A stretch of DNA of 64,000 nucleotides from Methylobacterium sp. 17Sr1-1 (GTDB taxonomy: Bacteria > Pseudomonadota > Alphaproteobacteria > Rhizobiales > Beijerinckiaceae): assembly GCF_003173775.1 (NCBI RefSeq), contig NZ_CP029552.1, positions 3,954,001-4,018,000 of the forward strand, written 5' to 3'. A program made the position numbers and the translations under genes. The notes under the pieces are model-generated. The model was given only the letters and a program-made list of their open reading frames with translations, did not search any database and was not told the DNA's origin. Shown one piece after another: positions 52,110 to 60,526 of this stretch. Positions within the stretch are counted from its first letter, which is position 1; every line of letters starts with the position of its first letter.

Positions 52110-54619
52110 TCAGAAATCCACTGTCGCCGAGACGATGACCGTGCGCGGCGCCCCCACCGCCAGGAAGCCGCGGGCGGCCGAGGCCCAGTAGGAATTGTCG
52201 AACACGTTCTCGACGATGGCCCGCACCGTCACGGGCTTCCCGGAGGCGCCCTCGAAGGTGTAGCGCAGGCCGGCATCGAAGCGCGTCCAGTCGGGTACCC
52301 GCTGCGTGTTGGCCTGGTTGTAGAACTGGCCGCTGGTGTAGATGGCCCGCCCCGTCAGCGTCAGGCCGGGGGCGAGCCACGGCGGCAGGTCGACCTCGCC
52401 GTAGAGGTTGAACGCCACGTCGGGGACGCCGGGGGCGACGTTGCCGTTGAATTGGCGGTTCGCGATGTTGACGAGCCGCCCGTCGAGGAAGGTGACCCCC
52501 CGAGCAGCCGCACCCCCGGGAGCGGCTCACCGAACACCGAGAGTTCGGCGCCGCGGTTGCGCTGCAGGCCGCTGACCGAGAAGCGCCGCGTGGCAGGGTC
52601 GGTGAAGGCGTTCGGCTGCTCGATCTCGAACAGCGACGCCGTGACCGCGAACGTACCGAAATCGTACTTGGCGCCGATCTCCTGCTGCCGGCTGACCGCG
52701 GGCGGGAAGACCTCGTTGGCGTTGATCGCCGCGACCGGTGCGGTCGCCGTCGGCTCCAGCGCCTCGATGTAGTTGCCGTAGAACGACAGGTTGTCGTTCG
52801 GGCGGAACACCGCCGCGATGGCGGGGCTGAACCGGCCGCGCTGGTAGTTCGAGGACAGGTTGCCCAGGCTCGGGCCCAGGGTGGTGTTGTAGCTCTGCTG
52901 ATCGATCTCCTGGAACCGGCCGCCCAGGGTCAGGAGGAAGCGGTCCTCGCCGAGCGACAGGGTGTCGGCGATGCCGACGCTGCGGGCGCTCAATTCCGTG
53001 AACAGCGGCCGGTTGTCGGAGCGCGGCAGCAGCCGGGTGTTCACTGAGCCGCGCGCCAGGTGGATCGGATCGTAGATGTTGGTCTGGAAGGGGGCCGGCA
53101 GGGCCGGCTGGACGAAGCCGCCGCGGTAGTTCCGGTTGTTTGCCTCGACCGCCGAGACGGTCAGGTAGTGGCCGAGCATGCCGGTCTGGAACTTCGTGCG
53201 CAGGCCGACTTCGCCGGTGAGCCCCTGGATCTCCTGCGGCTGGATCGAGAGGGTGTTGGTCGCCTGGCCGGTCAGGCTCGTCACCTGGTAGAACGAGGTG
53301 AGGAAGTCCTCGTTGTAGCGGCTCACGCCGCCGGCCGCGTAGATCGTCGTGTCGGGCAGAATGTCGTACTCGACCCGGCCCGCGGCCATGTTCTGGCGGG
53401 TGTCGATGTATTCGAGCGAGCTCGACGTGTTGAGGCGGTTGTTCGGCGCCCGCGGGATCGGGATGTTCGGGGAGACCGAGTTGAAGAGCGAGGTCGGCGC
53501 CGTGATGTTCTGGCTGTTGTGGACGAGGTCGAGCGAGGCGCGCAGGCGCTCGCCGCGGTAATCGAGGCCTAGCGTCGCGACGCCGACCTCGATGGCGTTC
53601 TTGTCCAGCGGCGTGCTGCCGTTGCGATAGGAGAGGTTGGTGCGCACGCCCCACTCCTTCGACGGGCCGAAGCGGCGGCCGAGATCGGCGTGGGTCCAGA
53701 CCTGCGAATCGCTGAGATACGTGGTGGTGAGACGCGTCAGCGGCTCGTCGTAGGCCCGCTTGGGAATCAGGTTGATCGTGCCGCCGACGCGGCCGGTGCC
53801 GCCGTTGAGGAAGGCGGACGGACCTTTCAGAATCTCGACCCGCTCCACGCCCTCGGTGAACACCCGCCGCGGATTGGCGAGGTAGAACAGGCCGTCGAAG
53901 CCCACGTCGAGGTTCACGACCGAGAAGCCGCGGATGAAGAACGAATCGCGCTCGCTGAACGGCGGCGCGTCGTTGCGCACCGAGGAATCGTTCAGAACCA
54001 CGTCGGCGAGCGAGCGCGACTGCTGGTCCTGGATCAGCTTCTCGGTGTAGCCGGTGACGTTGAACGGCGTCGTCAGCACCGAGCGGTTGCCGAGAAGGCC
54101 GACCCGGGCGCCGGTGGCGACCTGGCCGCCGGCGAAGGGGGGCAGGGGCTGCCCCACCGTCCCGGTCGGCGGCGGCAGGCCCCGCCCCCCGTCGCCGGCG
54201 GCCGCGGGCCCGCCCGCCGGGCGGCCCTCGACGACGATCTCGTCGAGCCGCACCGTCTCCTCGGGCTTTCCCCCGAGCTGGGCGTAGCGCGGATTGACCA
54301 GGGTGAGGGTGGACGGGCTCACCCGTCGATAGCTCAGGCCCGTTCCATCGAGGAGCCGGCCCAGCGCCTCGAGCGGCTGGAACGTGCCCTCGAGGCCGGT
54401 CGTCGTCAGGGCCTGGGTCAGGTCGGTCCCGTAGACGAGCTTGACCTTGGCCTGCTCGGTGAAGCGGACGAGGGCCGGTTCGAGCGGTCCGTTCGGGATC
54501 GACAGGGCGACGGCGTCGTCGGCCCGAGCCGCCGCTGTTGCCATCACCAGCACCGACGCGCCGGCGAGCGCCATCCCGGCCAACCGTCCGCACTGAACCC
54601 TACGCTTGCGCGCCACCAT
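52110..54619 (-). CDS. TonB-dependent outer-membrane receptor with STN domain, frameshifted
   Basis: About 836 residues if the frame is restored. Signal peptide, then an STN domain (residues about 35-110: AVALSIPNGPLEPALVRFTEQAKVKLVYG, LEALGRLLDGTGLSYRRVS) typical of transducers acting through FecR, then the plug (FNVTGYTEKLIQDQQSRSLADVVLNDSSV, RVEILKGPSAFLNGG) and beta-barrel. The main frame ends prematurely after GVRLLGG at six G (six C on the plus strand, 52496-52501); one extra base would join it to VTFLDGRLVNIANRQFNG and the proper C-terminal strand (ending SATVDF, final Phe) at 52110. It imports the loaded metallophore and signals its presence. Homologous neighbours FecR and FecI lie upstream. 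Confidence 0.88.
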
Positions 54620-54748
54620 GTCCGACCACCCCGTCCGTCTGCGCGAAGGGGGGCGGCGTGTTCGCGCGCTCTCGTCCCTTCATGGGCTTGAGATCAACGG
54701 GGCGGCGATCTCCTGACGTCGGATCGTGCATTTTCCGGAAAAAATTTT

Positions 54749-55702
54749 TCAGACGGGCGAGCCGACAAGGACCAGGAGCGGCGTGAGCCGGGTCACGCGC
54801 AGGGACAGGCCGGCAGCGAGGGCGTCGAGGGCCTCGTCGGTGTCGCGCAGGTCGAAGGCGCCGGTGACGCGCCGCTCGCCGGCCTGGCGGTCGAGCAGGA
54901 CGATGCGCCCGCGGCGGTAGCGCCCGAGTTCCGCCAGCACGTCGGACAGGCGCTCGCCGGAGACGGTCAGGCGCCCGTCGCGCCACGCCATCGCGCGGGC
55001 GACGTCCGCCTTTGCCACGTCCACGTTGGCGCCGCCGGCCGCCGGGCCCTCGCGAAACGCCTCGCCGGCCGACACCGCGACGTGCCGGCCTGCCGCCGCG
55101 ACATCGACCCGGCCCTCGGCGACGCCGACCGGCTGCGCGGCGCCGTCGACGCGGACGTAGAACACCGTGCCGACCGCCCGGACGCTGATGCCACCCCCCT
55201 CGACGACGAAGGGCCGGGCGGGATCGCGGGCGACGTCGAACACCGCCTCGCCGCGCAGGAGCGACACCCGGCGCTCGGTGCCGGAGAAATGCAGGGCGAG
55301 GGCGGTGCCGGTATTGAGGTCGACGCGGCTCCCGTCGGGCAGGGTCGCGTGGGCGATGTCGCCGATTCCGCTCCACAGGTCGGAGCGCAGCCAGTCGGCG
55401 AGCCCGGCCTGGAAGGCCAGGGCTCCTCCCAGCACGAGAATCGCGGCAAGGCCGGCAGGACCTTTCTGGCTCCGGCGGACGGAAGCCCGCTCCGGCAGGT
55501 GACCGAGCTGGCGCCACAGCGCATCCATCTCGGCAAAGGCCGCCGCGTGGACCGGATCGGCCGCGAGCCAGGCGTCGAACGCGGCGCGGTCCGCTTCGGT
55601 CGCGTCGGAGGAGGCGAGGCGCACGACCCAGCCGGCCGCCGCCTCGTCGATCGGATCCTCCTCGTCCGGATGATGCGCACCGGTCCCGTCGTCGATGGCC
55701 AA
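54749..55702 (-). CDS. FecR-type anti-sigma/transducer protein, TTG start
   Basis: 317 residues from TTG 55702 (GAGGGAG upstream). Cytoplasmic DUF4880-like N-terminus (DEAAAGWVVRLASSDATEADRAAFDAWLAADPVHAAAFAEMDALW), one membrane segment (GLAAILVLGGALAFQAGLADWL), and the periplasmic FecR domain (HATLPDGSRVDLNTGTALALHFSGTERRVSLLRGEAVFDVARDPARPFVVEG) with a C-terminal STN-binding part. It relays the signal from the STN domain of the receptor to the sigma factor. Lies between both partner genes. Confidence 0.88.
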   Translation of the reverse strand: MAIDDGTGAHHPDEEDPIDEAAAGWVVRLASSDATEADRAAFDAWLAADPVHAAAFAEMDALWRQLGHLPERASVRRSQKGPAGLAAILVLGGALAFQAGLADWLRSDLWSGIGDIAHATLPDGSRVDLNTGTALALHFSGTERRVSLLRGEAVFDVARDPARPFVVEGGGISVRAVGTVFYVRVDGAAQPVGVAEGRVDVAAAGRHVAVSAGEAFREGPAAGGANVDVAKADVARAMAWRDGRLTVSGERLSDVLAELGRYRRGRIVLLDRQAGERRVTGAFDLRDTDEALDALAAGLSLRVTRLTPLLVLVGSPV

Positions 55703-55800
55703 GGCCGGCTCCCTCGCGGGGCCCGCCGATCCCGGACGATCCGGGGATGCGAGCCTCGATCCCTTATGATCGACGGGGCGCCGGAATCCTGACGTGTTCT

Positions 55801-56310
55801 TTAGAAAAGATCGCCGCAGCGGCGGCGGCAATGCAGGAGCGCCTTGATCAGGTGCTTCTCGACCATGTTCCGGCTGACGCCGAGCCGCGCCGCCACCTCG
55901 CCGTTCGGCAGCCCTTCGATGCGCGCGAGGAGGAACGCCTCCCGGCAGCGCGGCGGCAATTCGTCGATGGCGGCAGCGAGCCGCCGAAGATCCTGGCGGG
56001 CCATCGCCTGCTGCTCCGGGAGAGCGTGGCCGTCGGCCAGGCTGGTCCAGTCCTCGTCGCTGACCGGCTGGAAGATCCGGCCCTCCAACCGCTGCCGGTT
56101 GCGCATCCGGCGCGCCACGTTGCTGGCGATCTGGAACAGGAAGGCGGAGGGCTGCTCGATGTTGGTCCGGGTGAGCGCCGCGAGCATCAGGAGGTAGGTT
56201 TCCTGATGGGCGTCAGCCGCGTCGGCCGGATTGCCGAGCCGGCGCGTCAGGAATCGCCGCAGCCTCGCACCGTCGCCCCGATGCAGCGCATCGATCGAGA
56301 CCGCCTGCAT
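55801..56310 (-). CDS. FecI-type ECF sigma factor
   Basis: 169 residues. Sigma-70 region 2 (LRRFLTRRLGNPADAADAHQETYLLMLAAL, then AFLFQIASNVARRMRNRQRLEG) and region 4 (IDELPPRCREAFLLARIEGLPNGEVAARLGVSRNMVEKHLIKALLHCRRR) of the FecI class. It directs transcription of the receptor gene when FecR is activated. Order sigma, FecR, receptor is the standard cell-surface-signalling cassette. Divergent from a DUF4126 gene. Confidence 0.92.
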   Translation of the reverse strand: MQAVSIDALHRGDGARLRRFLTRRLGNPADAADAHQETYLLMLAALTRTNIEQPSAFLFQIASNVARRMRNRQRLEGRIFQPVSDEDWTSLADGHALPEQQAMARQDLRRLAAAIDELPPRCREAFLLARIEGLPNGEVAARLGVSRNMVEKHLIKALLHCRRRCGDLF

Positions 56311-56629
56311 GCCCCAACTCCGAACTTATCTAAACTGGACCTTGATCAATCAATCATCTTGAATACGATCGCACAAGCGCTTGTCGTAGGGTGAGATCTT
56401 CATCGTATTACGTCCAGTTCTAAACTGCGGGAGGTGACTCGGCGCAAGCCGTTGTGTTTCTGCCGGAAATGTTCGGCAACGAAGCCCGCCCCGCCGGGCG
56501 GCCGGACGAAGACCGGCGCGGGAAAATCCTCGGCCTGGTGCAGGAATGCCACGATCGGCCTGGCCGTGACGGGAACACGCCGCGCCGGCGGCGCCTTGTC
56601 CCTCGCGGTACGAGAAGGGAGACGGCATC
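56311..56629. other. sigma factor/DUF4126 divergent intergenic region
   Basis: No gene. Contains the candidate sigma-factor promoter and repeated TCTAAACTG motifs described separately; the DUF4126 side is GC-rich and featureless. Confidence 0.45.
56325..56427 (-). promoter_or_regulatory. candidate promoter and operator of the FecI-type gene
   Basis: Reading leftward, TTGATT (56353-56348) and GATAAG (56330-56325) are 17 bp apart. The 9-mer TCTAAACTG occurs at 56329-56337, inside the spacer and -10, and again at 56419-56427; the upstream copy is part of the palindrome CAGTT-CTA-AACTG, and reads TTTAGAAC on the minus strand, similar to half of the Irr (ICE) motif as I remember it. Overlap with the promoter would suit repression under metal sufficiency. 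Confidence 0.45.
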
Positions 56630-57094
56630 ATGCGGGATCACGGCGCCTCGTTCGGAATCGGGTTCGTCGCGGGCCTGCGCAGCATGACGGCCTGCGCCGC
56701 ACTGACGGTCGCTTCCGCCGAGGGGCGGACCCGGGGCACCATCATCCCGTCCGGGCCCGCCGCACGGAGCCTCGCCGTCGCGGCGGCGCTCGCCGAGATC
56801 GCCGGCGACAAGATGCCGTTCGCGCCCGACCGGCGGATCCCGCCGTCCTTCGCGCTGCGGCTCGTCATCGGGGCCGTCGGCGGCTGGGCGCTGGCCGGGC
56901 GGCGCGCCGCGCCGGAGGCCGGTGCGCTGGCGGGCCTCGCCGGCGCGGCGGCCGGCACGCTCCTCGGCCGCGCCGCGCGCGGGCCGGATTCCCGCCATGC
57001 GGCCGGTCGCGCCTACGGTTTCGCCGAGGATGCGGCGGCGGTCGCGCTCGCGGCGGCCGTGGTGGCATCGGCCGAGCGACGGGAGGGTGCTTGA
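56630..57094 (+). CDS. DUF4126 family membrane protein
   Basis: 154 residues. FGIGFVAGLRSMTACAAL is the family's characteristic N-terminus, followed by small hydrophobic helices (RSLAVAAALAEIAGDKMPFAP, RLVIGAVGGWALAGRRA, AGALAGLAGAAAGTLLG). Function unknown. It converges with the cyclase gene, whose stop is 10 bp away. Start ATG 56630 has GGAGACGG upstream. Confidence 0.8.
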   Translation: MRDHGASFGIGFVAGLRSMTACAALTVASAEGRTRGTIIPSGPAARSLAVAAALAEIAGDKMPFAPDRRIPPSFALRLVIGAVGGWALAGRRAAPEAGALAGLAGAAAGTLLGRAARGPDSRHAAGRAYGFAEDAAAVALAAAVVASAERREGA

Positions 57095-57104
57095 GGAACA
57101 GTGT

Positions 57105-58199
57105 TCACCGCGCCGCCGCCCCGGCGCGCCCGGCCTCCCGCACCGCCGCGATCCGCAGCGGCTCCTTGCGGCCGCGCACCGGGCGCAGGCCGAGATCCGC
57201 CGCCCGGAGATCGCCGGGCAGGGTGCCCAAGCGGTCCAGAAGATCGCCCGAGACGATGACCGGCACGTCGAGTTCCTTCGCCAGCCCTTCGAGCCGGCTC
57301 GTCGTGTTCAGCGCGTCGCCGAAATAGGCGATCTTGCGCCGCTCCAGGCCGATCTCCGCGGTCACCACCGGGCCGCAATGCAGGGCGGCGCGGAAGGCCG
57401 GCACTGCGCCGAACCGCGCGACCCAGCTCTCCCTGTCGGCCTCGATCGTGCGGACGAAGTCGAACACGCAGCGCAGGCAGGCCGCGTCCCGCGTGCCCCT
57501 GTCCATCGACCAGCTCACCAGGGCCATGTCGCCGACGTAATCGTCGATCGAGCCGCGGGCGCGGTGCACCGGCAGGGCCAGAGCCGCGAAGATCGCCCCG
57601 AGCCAGCTCTGGGCCGCGAGGTCGCCGTGCTCCTCGGCGAAGCGCGTCGAGCCCGCGACGTCGAGGAACAGGAAGATGCGCTCCTCGGTGATCGGGCGGT
57701 GGTAGCGGCCGACGAGCAGGCTCGCGAAGACGCGCGGTCCCATCAGGTCGCGGACGCGGAACACGAAGGTGGCGAGCGCCGAGATCCCGAGCGCGTAGGC
57801 GAAGCCCGTCTCCGTCATCATCATCGCGCTGCGGGCATCGGTCATGACGCCGAAGCCGCGGTGGAGGACCGTGCCGGCGACGGCGTTGCCCAGCACGATC
57901 ATCGCGACGTAGGTCGCCAGCGTCGCGACGGCGAAGAGCGGGGTCGCGGCCCGGCGCGTCAGCGCGCGCCAGCGCCGGAGCATCAGGCCGCGCTCGTAGA
58001 GCATCAGGGGCGCGCCGATGAAGACGCCCCGGACCACCGCGACGAACGGCTCGACGCCGAAGGCCAGGCCGTAGAGCAGGCCGGCGAGCGCCCCGATGGC
58101 CGGCGCCACGAACCAGAACCGGGCCCGGAGCGGAGGCACGGCCGCGCCTTGCGGCACAGGGCGGGCCGGGGCCTCGGCGGGCGCAACGGGTGACGACAT
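57105..58199 (-). CDS. membrane-bound class III adenylate/guanylate cyclase
   Basis: 364 residues. About four membrane segments (FVAPAIGALAGLLYGLAFG, GVFIGAPLMLYERG, ATPLFAVATLATYVAMIVLGN, FAYALGISALATFVF) and a C-terminal cyclase domain: FLFLDVAGSTRFAEEHG (metal-binding Asp), then GDMALVSWS (second metal Asp), and KIAYFGDALNTTSRLEGLAKEL (transition-state Asn and Arg). Both metal aspartates and the N-x-x-x-R pair are retained, so it should be active. No substrate-specifying pair was securely identified. The cyclic nucleotide would be made in the cytoplasm. Confidence 0.85.
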   Translation of the reverse strand: MSSPVAPAEAPARPVPQGAAVPPLRARFWFVAPAIGALAGLLYGLAFGVEPFVAVVRGVFIGAPLMLYERGLMLRRWRALTRRAATPLFAVATLATYVAMIVLGNAVAGTVLHRGFGVMTDARSAMMMTETGFAYALGISALATFVFRVRDLMGPRVFASLLVGRYHRPITEERIFLFLDVAGSTRFAEEHGDLAAQSWLGAIFAALALPVHRARGSIDDYVGDMALVSWSMDRGTRDAACLRCVFDFVRTIEADRESWVARFGAVPAFRAALHCGPVVTAEIGLERRKIAYFGDALNTTSRLEGLAKELDVPVIVSGDLLDRLGTLPGDLRAADLGLRPVRGRKEPLRIAAVREAGRAGAAAR

Positions 58200-58375
58200 C
58201 GGGGCTCCTCGCTCGCGCCTCGCCGGCGAGAAATAGCAGGTCTCGCGCCCCGCCTCCTCCCGCTCACCGCGTAGTGCGGATCACATCGCCGTGCACGCCC
58301 CGGCCATGCAGTCCTCGCGCACCTCCCACCCGGTACGGGGTGGAAAGGGGGACGACCACGCCCTATATGGGGCTC

Positions 58376-58579
58376 ATGGCAGACAGCACTTCCACTCCCT
58401 ACACCATCGAAATCTCCCCCATCACGAAGCCCGCCGGGCAGTTCCAGTGGGCCATCCGCCGGAACGGCAAGCTGGTCGAGCGCTCTGACCGCCCGCATCC
58501 GACGGAAGCCAAGGCCGAGGCCAGCGCGCTCGCCGCGGTGGAGCGCAGCATGCACTCCGCGGGCAGCGGGCGCTGGTAA
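58376..58579 (+). CDS. small hypothetical protein
   Basis: 67 residues, not named. TPYTIEISPITKPAGQFQWAIRRNGKLVERSDRPHPTEAKAEASALAAVERSM looks like a compact beta-beta-alpha soluble protein and has balanced composition. ATG 58376 follows GGAAAGGGGGACG at some distance. A strong hairpin (58614-58650) ends the unit. Confidence 0.55.
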   Translation: MADSTSTPYTIEISPITKPAGQFQWAIRRNGKLVERSDRPHPTEAKAEASALAAVERSMHSAGSGRW

Positions 58580-58613
58580 GCGCCGGCACCACGTCACGTC
58601 TCAATCGGACGTC

Positions 58614-58650
58614 GAAAACGGGCGAGGCCGCACGGGCCTCGCCCGTTTTC
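58614..58650. terminator. perfect 16-bp stem hairpin
   Basis: GAAAACGGGCGAGGCC pairs perfectly with GGCCTCGCCCGTTTTC over a 5-nt loop, flanked by A-rich and T-rich arms, a bidirectional-type terminator after the small gene. It ends only 2 bp before the GTG of the following gene. Confidence 0.85.
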
Positions 58651-58652
58651 GC

Positions 58653-59642
58653 GTGAGCGATCCGATGCCGTTCGCCCCGCCGCCGCCCGATCCGCCCGCC
58701 CTGGTGCGTCACGCCGCGGCGGCGCCCTGCGAGGCGGCCACCCGCGCGCGCCTGCTGGCGCCGCCGATGCCCGGGGACGACGAGGTGCGGCTCACCTGCT
58801 CGGTGCGCCTCGCGCCGGGGGACCGGGTGCGCAAGCGCATCGTGATCGAGGGCGCGGCGGCGTCGGGCCTCACCCTCGACTGCGCCGGCGCCAGCCTCGG
58901 TCGCCCGGGCGAGGACGCGCATCTCGGTGCCTACACGATCGCGATCCGCTCCCGGCCGCCCTCCCGCCCGGGCGAAGGCTGGGATCGCCCGTCCGACATC
59001 CGCATCCGCGATTGCCAGGTCTTCGGCCACGTCCGGATCTGGGGCATGGCCGAGAACGGGCAGGGCCCGCTCCTGCGCGAATCCTCGCACAGCCTCGGCC
59101 ATACCGCGCGCGCGCAAGCCGCCAGCCCGACCGACGTGACGATCACCGACACGACCATCGTCGCCGCCGGACCGATCCCGCTCTACCTCGGCCCCGGCGT
59201 CACCCGAGTGACGTTGCGCGGCTCGCGGCTCGCCGGCCGCTCGGTCTCGACGGCGCTCTACCTCGACGCCGAGAGCGCCGAGAACCGCATCGAAGACAAC
59301 GATGTCGAGACCGAGACGGCGCGCGAGCTCGTCGCCGTCGACGGCTCGGCCCGCAACCGCATCACCGGCAACCGCTTCACCCTGCGCGGCCAGGGGGGGT
59401 TACGCCTCTACCGCAATTGCGGCGAGGGCGGCACGGTCCGCCACCAGACTCCTTCCGACAACGTCATCACCGGCAACACCTTCCGGACCAGCGGCTTCTT
59501 CCAGGCCGCGCCGATCGTGGTCAATTCCCGCAACGGCTGGCGGCTGACCTGCGGCGAGGATGCCGGCTATCCCTTCGGCAGCAGCCTCGACAATGCCGAC
59601 AACGGCACCGGCAACGTCGTCGCGCCCAACACGGTCGAGTGA
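58653..59642 (+). CDS. parallel beta-helix (pectate-lyase-like) protein
   Basis: 329 residues if GTG 58653 is the start; ATG 58665 is the next candidate. The sequence has repeated short turns of right-handed beta-helix: VRIWGMAENGQG, TDVTITDTTIVAAG, TRVTLRGSRLAG, ESAENRIEDNDVETET, SARNRITGNRFTL, SDNVITGNTFRTSG, GNVVAPNTVE (the N-x-I/V-x-x-N pattern). No catalytic residues are assignable. No signal peptide is visible at this start. It begins 2 bp after a terminator-like hairpin and has no ribosome site, so the true start or expression control is doubtful. Confidence 0.65.
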   Translation: MSDPMPFAPPPPDPPALVRHAAAAPCEAATRARLLAPPMPGDDEVRLTCSVRLAPGDRVRKRIVIEGAAASGLTLDCAGASLGRPGEDAHLGAYTIAIRSRPPSRPGEGWDRPSDIRIRDCQVFGHVRIWGMAENGQGPLLRESSHSLGHTARAQAASPTDVTITDTTIVAAGPIPLYLGPGVTRVTLRGSRLAGRSVSTALYLDAESAENRIEDNDVETETARELVAVDGSARNRITGNRFTLRGQGGLRLYRNCGEGGTVRHQTPSDNVITGNTFRTSGFFQAAPIVVNSRNGWRLTCGEDAGYPFGSSLDNADNGTGNVVAPNTVE

Positions 59643-59886
59643 TACGAACGGCCTAAGTGCACCTCACAAAACTCCCGCCGCGCTGACGCCGCCACAGCGA
59701 GCGACAACGGCGATCGGGAGTTTTGCGAGAGACACCAAGATGCTGACGCATCAAGGTCGATCTCGGGCAGGCCCGAGATCGACGAGGCCGTTGACCCATC
59801 TCGCATTCTCGACACCAGGTCAAAGGCTTGGCGAAAATTCGAGAACGGAACCAAAGGTCGTCTTCGACGACCGTTGGTATGAGCTC

Positions 59887-60381
59887 TCACGCGCGCGCGA
59901 CCAGAACCAGGATCGCCGCGAGGCTCGCGATCGCGACCGGCATCTGGACCGGGCGCAACCGCGCGAAGAACAGGGGCGCCTCGCCGCGCCGGGCGGCGAT
60001 CGGATCGAGCACCGCGACCGCGCCGTAGCCGGCGATCAGCAGCCCGGCGGCGAGTCCGGTGCGGCTCAGGGCCACCGCCAGCAGGGCTCCGAATCCGAGG
60101 ACGAACAGCGCCAGCATCGTGGCGATCTGCATCACGGTCGCCCCGCCCTCGGTGCGGAAGCTGACCCCGCGGCAGACCCCGGAGAAGAACAGCAGGATCG
60201 CGCAGGCCCAGAGCAGCGTCAGCGTGACCGCCGCCTCGCCCGGCTCGCCCCCGAGCGTCCAGGATGCGGCCGCGCCGGCCACGAAGGGCAGCATCGGTCC
60301 GAAGCCCAGGGCGACGCTGAGCCACGGCACCGCCCGGGGCTCGTGGATGGTGAGAATGCGCCCGGTCGAATCGTCCTGCAT
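59887..60381 (-). CDS. DUF3429 family membrane protein
   Basis: 164 residues from ATG 60381. Five membrane segments (VPWLSVALGFGPMLPFVAGAAASW, AVTLTLLWACAILLFFSGVCRGVSF, MQIATMLALFVLGFGALLAVAL, AAGLLIAGYGAVAVLDPI, VAIASLAAILVLVARA), with the family's usual WACAILLFFSGVCRGVSFR pattern. Function unknown. The frame is open further upstream but the residues before MQDDSTGRILTIHEP are not family-like. Confidence 0.75.
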   Translation of the reverse strand: MQDDSTGRILTIHEPRAVPWLSVALGFGPMLPFVAGAAASWTLGGEPGEAAVTLTLLWACAILLFFSGVCRGVSFRTEGGATVMQIATMLALFVLGFGALLAVALSRTGLAAGLLIAGYGAVAVLDPIAARRGEAPLFFARLRPVQMPVAIASLAAILVLVARA

Positions 60382-60526
60382 GGTCTTCCTGTCTCCCGCC
60401 GAACTCCTCCCTAACGGCGCGACGCGCCCGTCGCGACAGCATGGGACGACGATCGCCGCCGCCCGACCGTCTGGCCCATCGGCGTTCGCCCCTCTATGCT
60501 GCCTGCAAAAATCGGGAGGAACAGAG

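Noticed and set aside
52527..54593. Long open frame in another register of the receptor gene
   Set aside because: Arg/Pro-rich shadow of the TonB receptor, no protein-family character.
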